Part shown: in pieces, positions 12,310-24,616 of the stretch
Numbering within the stretch: the first letter of the stretch is position 1
Layout: each line of letters starts with the position of its first letter
NCBI RefSeq assembly: GCF_050947875.1
Contig: NC_134569.1
Span: forward strand, 16,947,631 to 17,011,630
Length of the DNA: 64,000 bases
Reading direction: 5' to 3'
From: Dermacentor variabilis
Lineage: Eukaryota; Arthropoda; Arachnida; Ixodida; Ixodidae
The notes under the pieces: model-generated
Seen by the model: only the letters and a program-made list of their open reading frames with translations
Databases searched by the model: none
What the model was told of the DNA's origin: nothing
Translations under genes and position numbers: made by a program

Positions 12310-13400
12310 TGCTGTTGAAAATTCATATCTTAGTAAAATATCGATACTAGCGGGTGCTCTTCAAAGATAATCGGATATTTACGAGCGAATCACCTGGCGC
12401 GTTTGGCCTTATAATACTAACGTACGGCGATGATCAGCCAACCGCTTCTGTCCGGCATTCGGTGGCACACGGTTATTATGGGTTTCGAGGGGCCGCCTGA
12501 CGTAATATTTCAACACGCCACACCAGTCTGGCAGCACACCTAGTATCCCGAAATCTCTTGTAGGCTCACATTGCGGGCGCATGTCACGCAGTGCGTCGAA
12601 ACGATTGTGAATGGAGCAAGGCGCCGGACAGGCCCAGACGATGAGCCATTATAAAATGCGCAAGAAGATACGACCAGAATACGTCGGCGTTCACCAGCAG
12701 GATTGCGTTCCGCTTATACGCGGCAATGGCTTCGAAAGACTCGAAGAGTGGAATGGCGGTCGCGAATTCTTCACCAGCGTCATTTCGAAATCCGTCATTA
12801 CCGCTGGCTGAAATCGAGACCTCCATGTGGCGGTCGGTGGACGTTCTTCTCGGCTGACATCATCCGGGTGAAATGACTGCAGCGGATGCAAGTTCAAGTG
12901 TTCGATACATACACAGTTCTTTCTTTACTTTCAACCTTGAGGCGCTTTTCTTTTGATTTAAAGAATCTACTACAGGAAGGTTGAGTCGCTGCATACATGT
13001 GCTTGTCTATTTCTTCGCTTTCAGCAGTAGGCTAGAAAGGCACGACGCAAATGATGTTGGAGATCGCAAGCCAAATGTAAAACAGTACTTAGAGCTGTTC
13101 ACCTATGCGAACACCGTTGTGCCTACTTTTATTTCGCGTTCTTGTTTTGCACTACGATGAATTTATACCAATTAGCCATAATTTCAGTGCTTTTGGAGAA
13201 TGTATAAAGCGAGATTTCAGTTCTCTTTCCAGATAAGTTAAAAACGGAAAGGATACCACAAGATGTCGACTGGTCTCAAAGCGAGTCGGCAAGCCGCGGC
13301 CCCTTATAGACGCGAAGCACCATCGTTTCTTTTCAGGAAAGCTTCACACAGCAGTGTGTACATGCATACTAGCGCCAAGTGAAATGGTGCAAGTGAAATG
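12310..13400. other. No gene recognised
   Basis: Short overlapping ORFs without features. No clear repeat ends. Confidence 0.5.
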
Positions 13401-13405
13401 GTGCA

Positions 13406-13447
13406 GCGACATCTATTTGGTGCAAGAAGGCACCAAACAGATGTCGC
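13406..13447. repeat. 18-bp-stem hairpin
   Basis: The arms 13,406-13,423 and 13,430-13,447 are complementary with one mismatch and leave a 6-nt loop. Just upstream, a 13-bp phrase containing AAGTGAAATGGTGC is repeated in tandem. It may be a remnant of a small palindromic element. Confidence 0.6.
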
Positions 13448-13449
13448 GC

Positions 13450-15190
13450 CTTGCCTGCTTTCCGTTTCCTTTCCTTACTTCACCGTCTACTGCGTATAAT
13501 ACATGCGGCGCTTTCTGGCTCAGAGAGACAAGCCTTTGGCTTTTGCATATATGACCTAAGTGTCCTAAGTGTCCAAGGTGTCCTAAGCTTCAGCCCGGTG
13601 GTTCTAAGCGTAAAACTTACTGCGGCAATATCTCAGAGCACGCATACGAGAACAGGAGTGCGTCCTTACAAGCTCTCCGCACTACCATAGCTTTCGGTAA
13701 CACTTGTAAAACGGTCGCTTTTAAGTGACACATAAATCGCAAGCGGGAAAATCGCGCCTAAAGCAGACTTCCGCTGAAAGGACACGCGTTATATTCCACG
13801 TGGCAGTAGTATAGCGTGGAGCCCGTGCAAGCATTCCCCAAGTTCACTTGAATTTACCTGCCATCGACGACGCCCAGAGTTCAAGTGTTCCGTCGGCCGT
13901 GCTTCTCTCATCAAGAAAAAAAAAAAGAAAAAAAAAGCTTTCAGCTCGGTCTCGACCACCTCGTCAGGTTGCAAACCGCCACTTATTTCAGCAACCAGCA
14001 GATGAAGGAAAATCGCCAATAAGCGAAGCTTCATTGCTCGTATAGTGAACGCGGTGCATTCCAGTCCAGAACAGGTCATGACGTCGTCCTGACCCAAAGG
14101 GAAAGAGAAAAGAAGAAGGAAGAAAACGCGCAACTTATTTTGCACTGAGCAAGACAGCCTGAACAAAGGCAGCCGAAGGCTATGCCATTACCGCTGATAA
14201 ACATAGCAGACTTGACCTTCAAACCAAGAACGCAGCGCTGCGTTTCGACGGACACGAGACAAACCGCCGTTCCACCCTTCTACCGCGTCGGCTTGCGATC
14301 GGCGAAGTGGGGACCCGAGGAAACCCTCCCTGAGCAATGAAAACGGGCCTCCGTACGTGCTGAGCAAGTAAATAAACGATGCCACACACACACGTACACG
14401 CACAGCCGCGCAATGACGAAAAGGCATGAAGACTACACAAGCTTCTCGCAGCCAATGCAAACAACTGTCGCACCGTAGTCGACCGAGCGGCAAATCGCAG
14501 ACAGGGCGGCCACGAGGCTGCACACTCTGAGTGCCTCGCTTGTCAACTTTGGGCTTCACACACAGCGAGTGAGATCACGAAGAAACGCGCGCATATACGG
14601 CGTTCGCATAGAACAAACCTTCGCGCTCATGCGTTCACAACTGGAGAGACAGAACTCGCCTCTTCCAGCTCACAATGCGCGGTAGAGTAAAATAAGAGTC
14701 GACAAGAACCGCAGACACGACGTCATCTCCAGAAGTTTATTCCAAGAGAGTCCTTTTCCGCGAAGACCTTCTGCCCCCCTCGTATCGAGAAGCGTTGCGG
14801 CCCTTGCTATAGCTACTCTAAGAAGGAGAAGAGGGAGAGAGAATAAAAAAAGAAATAGAGAAACAGAAACCGGCAAAGGCACGAGAAAGGAGAGAAAGGG
14901 AACTTATTTTCTCTTCAGCGCAATTATCGAAAAGACAAGCACTGAGGAAGGCAGCTGGTCCGCCGGCGGTCAGACTCTCCCGGAGCGGCCGCGCAGAGAA
15001 AGGATAGAGAGAGTGCGCGAGAGAAGGCGAGAAGAGCTGTCCCGCCATAACCGGTGGCGAGCGCTTTCGACGTCGCCGCTGGTGCCCGCCGAAACGGGGT
15101 CAGCGCAGCGAGAGAAACCCTCCGCGGCCGCCGTTACAGGCTTCGAAGCAAAATCCCGAAAGACCAGTTGTCGACGAGCCAGTCTCGCCA
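13450..15190. other. Upstream region of the host gene, GC-rich toward 15 kb
   Basis: An A-rich tract lies at 13,915-13,936 and GC content rises after about 14,200. Long ORFs occur on both strands from 14.97 to 15.73 kb, but they overlap, have no domains, and coincide with the promoter and leader of the + strand gene. I read this as a GC-rich promoter region and not as coding. Three CCTAAGTGTC-like units in tandem occur at about 13,556-13,590. Confidence 0.5.
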
Positions 15191-15197
15191 GCGCCCG

Positions 15198-15204
15198 TAT
15201 AAAA
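15198..15204 (+). promoter_or_regulatory. TATA box of the secreted low-complexity protein gene
   Basis: TATAAAA sits in GC-rich sequence. A pyrimidine-rich initiator-like stretch (GTCTCTCTCCTTAG) begins about 28 bases downstream near 15,226, the expected distance for a start site. It precedes the ATG at 15,822 by about 620 bases. The link to that ATG is inferred from strand, distance and the near absence of upstream ATGs. Confidence 0.5.
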
Positions 15205-15228
15205 CGCAAGCCGGTTTGCGCGGGCGTC

Positions 15229-15821
15229 TCTCTCCTTAGCGCAGCGCACGTCCGCGGGAGAGCGAGTGCAAGGCAGATACCGCTAGCCGACGGCCGGCAA
15301 ACAACGGCATCGCCTTCGGTCACCTCCGGCAGAGGCGAGAGAAAAACAGCCACGTTGCCACTGCGATAGCCTTCACGACCAGAGAACGACCGAGTGCCGC
15401 CGCAGACGGCTGTTTCTTCTGGAACGCGTGCATCCGGGAAACATGGCGTCGACCTGACCGGCCGGTGTTCCGCCCCCATCGCGCATCTCTTCGCACGTAC
15501 AGTGACTTGTAGCGAAGGAAGAGACAGGAGGGCCTGTCGTCTCCGTGACCACTCCTCGCCATCCTTGTGCCAGTGAGAGTGAGTGAGGTGACGAAGTATT
15601 GTGCAAGTGACACGACATTCGGCGCTTATCTGTCTCCGAGTGCGCGCCTGCAGGATTTTGCGCTCCCATCTCGCTCGGCATCGCGTGCTCTTAAAGGGGA
15701 GGTGACGCAGCCTTGCGAGGCCCACGTGCCGCCCGTGCTTCGCGTGAAAAAAGGATTGCGTCGCCGTTTCGTGTTCCTTGCTCCGTCGAAAGCCGTCCAG
15801 GGACCGAAGAACGGCCGGATA
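15229..15821 (+). other. Probable 5' leader (5' UTR) of the host gene
   Basis: Nearly 600 GC-rich nucleotides contain only one ATG before the main start: ATG at 15,443-15,445, which opens a four-codon uORF ending in TGA at 15,455-15,457. Such ATG depletion fits a transcribed leader. The start coordinate is estimated from the TATA box, and an additional leader intron cannot be excluded. Confidence 0.45.
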
Positions 15822-15832
15822 ATGCAGCTGAG
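15822..15832 (+). CDS. Coding exon 1 (11 nt) of the secreted low-complexity protein
   Basis: ATGCAGCTGAG is followed immediately by GTAGGT, a strong splice donor. The ATG has A at -3. The 11 nt encode M-Q-L and the first two bases of an Arg codon. The exon at 57,323 starts with the single base that completes the codon and then reads WALVAVAAALLS in frame, which makes a textbook signal peptide. The downstream exon has no ATG of its own before the hydrophobic core, so it needs such a first exon. The assignment rests on this phase and product match; no transcript evidence is available here. Confidence 0.6.
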
Positions 15833-16849
15833 GTAGGTGGCCCTGCTCACCCTCATTCTTACGCTTCTACGGTGCTTGTGGTTCCGGCCTATACGCTGTT
15901 CCAGGCTTGGCTTAGTGCAAATTGCATTCACTGTGCCTTTTCAGTCATCTTCACCTTACAAATAAGATACAGGATATTTTGCAACTGTCCGTAGCTTTTT
16001 TTCAACATTCCTAAGGATTTCATGTGTGTGCGTTTATAAGCGCTAGAAAAAAAATGCACGGTGTAAGTCCATTTCGTCTTAAGTACTCAATTTCTCTTGT
16101 TAGTACGTAGGTTAATCTTGGTTATTTGTTTGTTTATTTTTTTCAAGGGGACACTTTTCAGTAAAGCTCGTGATACAAGCTCATGTATGTTTTGTGAGTA
16201 CAATACTTACGCAGGCTGTTCAACGTCATTTCGGGCACGAGGATCGAACAGCGAGATCTTCGAGCCAAACAGAAAATAGCAATGACTGCAAGCTGCTTTT
16301 CCAGCATGCCTTCTCATAATTTGGGAAAGTGTCTCTAACGCAGAGCGACGACCAAGTGGTAACTCTATCGGCTTCTGAATTTTGCTCCTGACAACATGAA
16401 ATCAATGCATAAAGTTGTTTGTTCCTTAATTTTTATCGTCCTAAAGACGTCTTCCTTACCGGCGTCGTCGCAAAGGCGAGGCGCGGTCATGTGGGAAGAC
16501 TGATGTGATTATGCAAATAAAACAACCATGACGTACGGTGAACTCTCGGGCTGCTTTCAATTTTACTGTTCAGAGCAGTTGAGGACTCTGGGGAAAGCCT
16601 GAAGGAACGACTCGACGTGACTAGATTGTCAAGTATGCAAATATGCCCAGACATTTCGCGAACGCATCTAAGATAACACCATTACAGCGTCGTCTGCGTA
16701 CCATCATTGAGCACGACGCAGCGACCGCAGTTGTGTAGACATTTTATTTTCTTCGCTTTGTAGTTGTGTAGCTACATAGATAAACACCTGGGAAGTGCAT
16801 TTCGAACTGCTTTTATTAACCATGTGAAATTTGCAAGGGTATTGGTTTT

Positions 16850-16886
16850 TATATCATATAAAAATATCATATATCATATATCATAT

Positions 16887-16926
<40 letters not shown>
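16850..16926. repeat. Compound AT microsatellite
   Basis: TATCA/ATATC-type pentamer-heptamer repeats pass into an uninterrupted (TA)n run at about 16,886-16,924. Confidence 0.9.
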
Positions 16927-16927
<1 letters not shown>

Positions 16928-17611
16928 GTATATATAAATGTAGAGCTATGATGCCTAATCTAAATATTTCTTTCTTTCTGCAGTACCCTGCAAACAGACT
17001 GCAAGTTTGGACTAACAACCTCATTAGAGCTTAAATTACTAAAAAGAAATCCACGTGACTGTTTATTCACTATGACAAATAGCGATCAACTGACCATGTT
17101 GGAAATATCTAGAGCAGTGTCCACGACGTGACTTGCAGCTATCGGCAAAATAAACCATTGCGGCTGTCGCCAATGACTCAAACGCCGGTGTACTAATCAT
17201 AATGATAATCAACGATAAATGAGCAAAACCACCACTCATTCACAATATTACCTTTGTTGTTTGCTAGAGACTAGCTGACATAACAACAATTTGGTTCACC
17301 TCGTGACCAAATGATGACTAAAGTACCCTTTTTCTTTTCATATCTGAACTCTCACAGCTGAACTCTCACAGCTACATTATTGTGTCAATGATATTTACGC
17401 TTCGAAGGAAACATTGTCACTGCAGTCATATATCGTCAAGTTCTAAGACACGGAAAGTTGAGGTAGCGGTCTTGAGGCAGCTTTTGTTTAACTGCAGTTT
17501 AACGCCTCGCCGGGAGAGTTCCAAAACAAGAAAGCGATTCACAAGAAGATGGAGGCTTCGACTTATTAACATTGGAGGGATGTCGCTGAAGCCAGCGTTC
17601 TGACAAGGGCA

Positions 17612-17646
17612 CTTGTCTTCGTCAGGGCAGCCCTGAGGAAGACAAG
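17612..17646. repeat. Short inverted repeat within a partly duplicated phrase
   Basis: CTTGTCTTCGTCAGGGC pairs with the sequence ending in AAGACAAG at 17,646, with one mismatch. The phrase ACTTGTCTTCGTCAG recurs at about 17,718-17,732, so the hairpin belongs to a locally repeated unit. Confidence 0.55.
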
Positions 17647-20117
17647 CCCTGCTGACAGGGCGTCACCAAACAAGCCCCGGTGTCAGGCCAAATGAAGCTA
17701 ACGTTCCGACAGGGGGGACTTGTCTTCGTCAGTGCTTCCCTTGTTGTCTTGTACCACTGAGAGAGTGCACTGTGCGGCGTGGAAGTGCAGGCTCAGTGTT
17801 CACTTCAGTATACGCATTCAGCATCGCGGACGTTCTGCCAACCATGCTGTAACAAGGCTACGCGTTTTTGATCTTCCTCAGTGCCCACGCGTAGGCAAAC
17901 TTGTTCCATTCTGTGTGGCAATTATGTGCCTTTCGTCGTCGCTGACACGAGATAAAGTACAACGCGGTGCAACAAACTTGACGGAAGATAAACAACTGAT
18001 CGAAACCTAATAATGGAGCGGGAAGTCTATTTCAGTGTGCGTTTGAAAGAAGTTGTAACGTCGAGGATGATTCAGAGAAAGTTATAAGCTACCGACCAAC
18101 AATGACCCGAGCGCAGATGCTTGGTTGCGGATACTGACGCATATGACTGCAGCGATATCGAGCACGCAGGAACGCGATGCGAATATGGCATCACTCGCAG
18201 TCACTGTGCACTTTTGGCTATAAGAGCTGAGGCGTCGTCGATGACGACACTTTAGAAATGGCCATGGATCAAGAAGAAGGAGAAATCCAGCAGAAAAATA
18301 AAGCGACTTCAATTCGAAGTAAGCATACACTGACAGATGCGCATAGACTACGAGGCCACCAAGGGCGCAGAAGAGTGCGGGCGCTTCAGTAACATAGCCG
18401 TCTGTCTTCCTCCCTGGCTCGGACATGGACCACATACCATCCCGCACCCCTGCACACTGCACTCGTTCTTTCATCACTTCCCCGATAGCATAGACAGCGG
18501 GGATAAAAGGAAGGTGAAGGAAAAGAGAAGATCGACGCTGACTCCATATACTCTGTACGCGCAGTATACGCATAAAGGTGAAAGCGGCGACAAAGAAAGA
18601 AAGCCGTCAGCGAATGTAGCCGAGGAAGCGTTGTCTTCTCTTTTTCTCTAATTTGTGGCGGGACTCCGTGAAATATGCCGGCGAAAGGCAACAAAACGCC
18701 AGGGGAAAGTCGATTACCGGTTTAAAGAAAAACAAACGGCCAGCCCAGTTACAACGCCGCCAGAAGGAAACGAAAGGAAACCGCCGGCGCCGCTTCATAA
18801 GTCTTTCTCGCGGTTCTATTTTAGGGCTGCGCCACGCTTCTTTCATTCCAGCGAAGCGGGTCACACGCACACTTACGCTTCTTCGAGTGGGTCCGCGGAA
18901 AGAGAAACCCCGCCGAGCCAGAAAACGAGCGTCTCTCCGCCGCTGACGCCACAGCTGATTTCCGTAACGCGGTGGGAACATCGCTGCTGCTGCTTTCTAC
19001 AACGGGCCTCCAGTTATAGTCATTCTATCCGCCTCAATACTGCCCGTCAAACGTCTCCCGTTTCTTCCTCGTCTCCTGTTTAGCTCGATTTGCTTTGGAC
19101 AAATCTACGGCGGGATTCTTCTTTTGCTTAGTACGCAAGGACAGTGAAAGAAAAAAAGAAAGAAATGAGCACTTCTTATTCCTTCCCCGTCTTTCTAGTA
19201 CGGTTCTCATCCTCCGCTGTTTCTCCCGCGGCAGTTATTTCTTTCCGTTGCAGCGCACGGCTTATGACCTGTGCCCCATCCGGTAGGCGGGCGCAATAAA
19301 ATCCGGCACACGCCTTCTGCACTGCTGGGCCAGCACTGCAGAAGGCCGGCGTCTCTCAGCAACACGCAGCCGCGCGCCACCGCTCGGAATCTCGCTGCCT
19401 CGGGAATGCAACGCGTAACGCCACGGCGTGTGGCCCGCGCCGCCACTTGATTGCTTTCCAGCCGCCGGCAGCGCTGAACCGCAACAGAAAATAGACAGCG
19501 CAGGATCAACGCACGCACGGTCGGCTTTCCGAATCGTGGCCCGTAACAATAAAGCCCGATGTAGCCGTACGCGGAAGGAGTATCCGCTTGCCAGGAACGA
19601 GTACGCAATATGCGCTGCGTGGAAGTTGGGGCGAAGGGACGACGATGATTGTGTAAAAAGAGACTGTATACGAGGAAAAGAGGACTTCCCGCCCGGCCTT
19701 CTTTCTTCCTTTTGCGGTTGTTTTGCATCCTTCTTTTTTTTTTTTTCATCGTGGAAGACCGTTTTAGCGTTTCATTTTTGGCAAGCGTGCAGCCGTATGC
19801 CTGCGATCTCGTTGACCCGCGCAGATCTTTGGATAGCCGCTTCAAAGTGCTGCGCACGCCTTCCCCGCGTCTGCAAATCCTTTGGCACGACTACCTCAGG
19901 TGTTGTTTGTGGAGCACGAGGAAAAGCGCGATAAAACAGGAGGGCGCGTGCGGAGAAGAAGCGTGCTCGATGAATATTCCACGCGGACGCACGCGCCGAC
20001 GTCGCCGCGTACGAGTCGACTTGCGGCACGGCCGTGCACGGGACTCGCGCGCGCGTGGAGTCCAGCCAGGCCGTGCCTGCACCTTCGACAGATTCGTGTC
20101 CATCCGCCGCGGAGAAC

Positions 20118-20158
20118 TTATTCGGTGTCGCCGAACGAGATCTGGCGACACCGAATAA
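20118..20158. repeat. Perfect 15-bp-stem hairpin
   Basis: TTATTCGGTGTCGCC at 20,118-20,132 is exactly complementary to 20,144-20,158, with an 11-nt loop. Function is unknown; it may be the centre of a small foldback element. Confidence 0.8.
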
Positions 20159-23100
20159 CAGTGAAATTCACGTAAATACTTGTCATTGTGTCTCTGTGAA
20201 TACATGTAAAGCTTATTTTATTCGCCAGGCATATGCATGCGTACGGAGTCTCTGATGTTTGAGATACAATGCCTGCTTTTCGCTCACAAGTAAAGCTTAA
20301 CGACGTTCGGATACGGCTACGTGAATGTCTGATTCATTGGCACCGAGGCAGAAATGCGTTCGCTTAGTGCCGACAACAAGAAATTCGTCTAACAAGAAAT
20401 CCCTTGCAGGAGTGATTTACACACATCTCTTTTGAAAATTCTCAATGCGTTAACCGCGTTCGTTAACCGAAGCGAACGTATACATTTCGCACTAGACATT
20501 TGAGTGTTCCAAGCAATTGAAGAACATATAGAGGGTGACTGAGTGAAAGTGCCCCACTGCAACCCTCCTCATCTGAATGCATGCCTAATTAAGGATTTAC
20601 TTAATCAAGTCACGTGCTAACTTTGCACAAACTTCATAATATCCTCTAAATAACAAAATGGCTGCGTTGTAAGAACGTAACCGAAGTCTTAGTGGCATCA
20701 CTGTCCGCTAGTATAGCGTGGTTAAACGATTATGTAACGAAAAGCATGAAACCAAAGAAAACTCCGTATCTAGTACGAACATTGACATTGTATGCTGCGT
20801 ACTTGTTTCTGCGCGAGTGCGCGATGAAAATATGCACGCTACAGCGCCAGGCGCCAGACGAGACCAGGCTTTGAATTCCAACGAGCGTTGACAACTGCTT
20901 GAACTGGAAGCCACGGCAAAGACTTCGTGGCTAATGTCCATAAGGACGCTAAGCTATTGCCGCCGTGCCAATCAGTATATTACTTAATATATCCCCCGAG
21001 GGGGGGGGGGGGCAAAACTTGAGTAATGCAGAGGCCGCATTCATCATTTAGTTCTTCGACGTTTCCTTGTACCTTTCCCAGTCTTGCACTACATTCTAGC
21101 TCGCGATGCCTTCAGTGGTCGTTGTCTTTCTTCTTTTGCCCTTCTTCATGATGCCTCCCGACCAGACGGGCTTCCGTCAAAACCTCTACTTCACTGAAGC
21201 CGAATGTGAAAAAAAAAAGAAAGAGAAAAGAAGACCGCGAGCAAGAAATGTGAATGTGCGGTCACTGCGCACTAGGTCGACGAAGCCCTGGTGATTCTGC
21301 AATCGCTCGGATTCGTCCTGATGCAGGACCATTTTCTTTGACGTGCGCCGAAATTGTAATTCAAGGGCGTTTTCTTGTCTCTCAGTTAAACAAACGGTTG
21401 CGATATGGCCGAGCATGAAGTCGATGTCCTTGGTAGCTGTGTGGTGACGCCCAAACAACAGAGCAGGAACAGGGCTGAACAAGGATCACTGTTTTGTGCT
21501 CTGCGTTTGTAAATAATCAGGTGGTCTAAAAGGTAATTAATTGTCATATATTGCAAACCTAAGAACAGCTCAAAAACCTGTGCAGAATTCTTTTTACATT
21601 TTTTTAGCACCTTCTTGTTAGTCTATGCAACGTGCGCGAAGTCGCAAACGTATCCTCATGCAAAAAGCGGCAGGTCACATTTCACGTAGTGTGGGTGAAA
21701 CAGAGAATTACCATGCAGTGTTGACGTCGCGATCAATACTTCCGGCTGCAGCGCGCGCGGTCAGGATCAGCTAGAACTCACAACCGAGGTCGCATATTAA
21801 ACCACATCCAACTACGTGGCTGTCTCAGTCTATGACTTATTAAACATACTAGCTTTTTTTATTTTGTGTTCTACCCAAACGCAAAAATTTATTCGCATCT
21901 GTTCCATAGTGTCGTCAGAACATCTCTAGAAAAAGTGTCTGCATAATGGATTTGTTACGCGGATAGTGATGCTAGCGAGCACCATGCGCCGTTTTGTGCT
22001 GTGTAGGCCGCTGTTAATTGACTAATTAATTAAATCAGATTTCAACTGTTGGCAACTTGAACCGCTGTTTAGTTTGTTGCTATTGTTTGACCACCCTGTT
22101 CATGCTCCTGACGCATTATCACGTACGCACTTCTCCAAGCTCATGAGAAGAGCAGGAAACCACGTGCCATGACAATGCGGCGCGGCTGCCTCGACGTTAG
22201 CGGTGGCGCCTGTTTACAACGACGACATAGCGGATCGACGGCAGAAACCAAGCAGCCCAAAGCGGGAGCTCGCGGAGAGCGGTCTTCTTCGTCATTGCCA
22301 TTTGTTTACGAGAACAAGTTGAGAGCACCTGCCCCGTCGTCCTGTTGGCTAAACCATCAACTCCACCGCGCGCCTCTCCTGGCCTGGCTCTTTCCGTTCT
22401 TCTGACATGGCGCGCAGTTCACGCGGCGACGGCATGCAGTGTGCACGGCCAGCCTTCACCCAGATCGGTCGTGCGCCGAGCGCTTCGGATAACGTCACCG
22501 CTGCGCGTCCTCGCGCATTCCACGTCTTAGCGCCAGCCTTGCGGGCTTCACTCGGTATCGGAGAGCGTGCGCTGATCACAAGCTCGATGCGAGTTCGTCG
22601 TGCGGCTGAGCAAGGTCGGCCAATGGCCGCAAGCCGGCCTCGTCGGCGTAAACAACCACAGTTTTCACGAAGCTTAGGCAAATTACCCTGGAAAGCTCGT
22701 TCGCCAGCGATTAACAACCGATTCTCACTGAAAAATAAAAGAAAGAGAGCGTCTCATAGATGTGCGGTCCTTTAGCTCCTCACGCCTGTCACCCGAGGCG
22801 ACTGCGCATGCCCGAGAGCTGCCTCCTCTGCTCGGGTCATTCAGCATGTCTAGGACAAGGAGACACGGGTTTCTTCCCTGTTTTCCAAGGCAGCGACTGT
22901 CACGCTGCGATATACAGAAACTGCTCGTATATAGGCTGTTCGTTATATGACGAACAGGGTCAGACCATTCAAGGACTCGACGGCCCAAACCCCAGCGGGC
23001 AGCTTCGAGCGCTTGTACTGTACATGCATGTTGTGCCGTGACGTACGCGCATTAACTTCTTCTTAAGATGACCATCAGTATATGGCCTGTTTGAGCGTAC

Positions 23101-23252
23101 GTAGGTGAATAAATAATAGACGATGGACTCGCAGTGTATAGAAAGGGGCTCCGTCAACACATTGCTCTCTCTCTCTCCTGGATGCCCACGATAAACTGCC
23201 GTACTATGGCTGAACTTGCTCAGGACGAACTGGTGGGCTAGTTGGTTATACA

Positions 23253-23346
23253 TGTCTATTGGATCACAGCGCACAATATATCGACAGGGACTGTCTTTAC
23301 TCTGTCAGCCCACGTGGATTTATTGTGCGCTGTGATCCAATAGACA
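23253..23346. repeat. 26-bp perfect inverted repeat
   Basis: The arms at 23,253-23,278 and 23,321-23,346 are fully complementary and separated by 42 bases. The left arm begins TGTCTATTGGATCACAGCGC. These could be the ends of a tiny TIR element or a hairpin remnant. Confidence 0.85.
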
Positions 23347-24039
23347 GGTACTATGGGTGCTACCCGAAATATATTCATAATGTACGCTTAGCCCACCTGG
23401 GGTGCTGGGCCTTCGTCAGCTTTCAGAAATTGATGCTAATCTGCGAAGTTCATCGTTGCGTAGGCTTCGCTTAGTTGCTTGGTCGCTACGCTGAATTAGC
23501 TCGCCACCTTACATTTTGTAGGCCAGAGCGGGTATAAGATCGCTGCAGCTAGGTGTATCATACTAGCTAAAAAATGCTAAGTGCTAAAAATGCGCAGCCT
23601 TGGCACGTCAAGGAGCAAGAGAGGAATCCGAATGAATGTTCAGTGATCACAGAAGTGCATGGTGGCATGAATTTGTACGAAAAGTTTGAATGGGGACGAG
23701 TTAAGAGGATCAGGGATGAAGAGCATCGAAACGGAGCTCCTCCCTAAGTTTGACTGTGCTGCAGAGCGATAGCTGTGCGGCAATCGAACTTGTGGCACGG
23801 TGCGGTATCTTCTTAGGCTTATCGTTCATTGCGCATATGCATGTTTTCATTTATTAATGAGCAAGCATTATATGCCCCATTACGCAAAAATCCGTCGGCG
23901 GACTGAAAGATGGTACCAAAAATTGCCGACGCTGCAAAGAGTAAAATCACGTCAAACAAATGCGCGGATTGACGTCACATTTCTCAGGGAGGTTCCTGTA
24001 AACAAAGTAAACTAATGGCTTTCAAAAGAAAGTTTGGCG

Positions 24040-24118
24040 AATTTCGGTTAGGGTGGGAATCGAACCCGGGCCTCCGGAGTGCGAGACGAGCACGCTTCAC
24101 CGACGCCGCGACGGCGTT
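24040..24118 (-). mobile_element. tRNA-like SINE head, family D
   Basis: On the minus strand the sequence has a B box GGTTCGATTCC, preceded by an anticodon-arm-like CGTCTCGCACTCCGGAGGC and an A-box-like GGCGTCGGTGAAGC. No pairing acceptor stem is visible, so this is a SINE head and not a tRNA gene. Body boundaries are uncertain. Confidence 0.5.
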
Positions 24119-24616
24119 CTTTCTTAGTTTTTTTTTCATTATAGTCGATTTTTCGTGGACAGGAAACACACATGTACATACTAAGAAATCATTACATTGA
24201 TAATGATAAAAAAGGCGTGCCATCAATTCTTAGCTGGCCTGTTGGAGTTAAAAGCGCGTCAATGACACTAAGTCATCCAGCATAATAATCCATACTGGTG
24301 GTTCGTCTTGGTGCGACGCCACGGCGGTTCCACGGTTCTGGTTGACTGCATGCGTGGAAAAAGGGACGGCTAGGAAGGAGCATCGCGCAATGCGATTGAT
24401 GTCGTCCCAACAGGTGCCCAGAGATACGGGCAAAATGTGACCACAGACACAGACAGAGCAGCCGAGCAGCTGCCGGCCGAGCGCGCATCGATTAAAAACT
24501 ACGCATATCCATCCATAGAATAAAACAACTACAAGGCACATGGACGAAGGAAAGCGTAGGAGAGTCGCCAGCCGCATTTTTACATTTGCTAGTAAGTATA
24601 GCGGGGCGTGGCATTT

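Larger units (their letters stand above)
17000..23250. other. Intronic stretch without recognisable genes
   Basis: It contains scattered short ORFs only. A GC-rich part at 18.5-20.2 kb has overlapping ORFs on both strands with no domains. A poly(G) run of 12 lies at 21,001-21,012. At 21,106-21,294 a 62-codon ORF starts MPSVVVVFLLLPFFMM, which is signal-like but then becomes Lys/Arg-rich, and I do not call it a gene. A GC-rich patch at 22.16-22.72 kb is unrecognised. Confidence 0.45.

Noticed and set aside
14970..15725. 251-codon minus-strand ORF opposite the promoter and leader
   Set aside because: GC-rich composition yields open frames on both strands; no motif, and it is antisense to a better supported promoter and leader.
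22349..22775. Overlapping 122-codon ORFs on both strands
   Set aside because: Mirror-image open frames in GC-rich DNA without domains; neither can be preferred.
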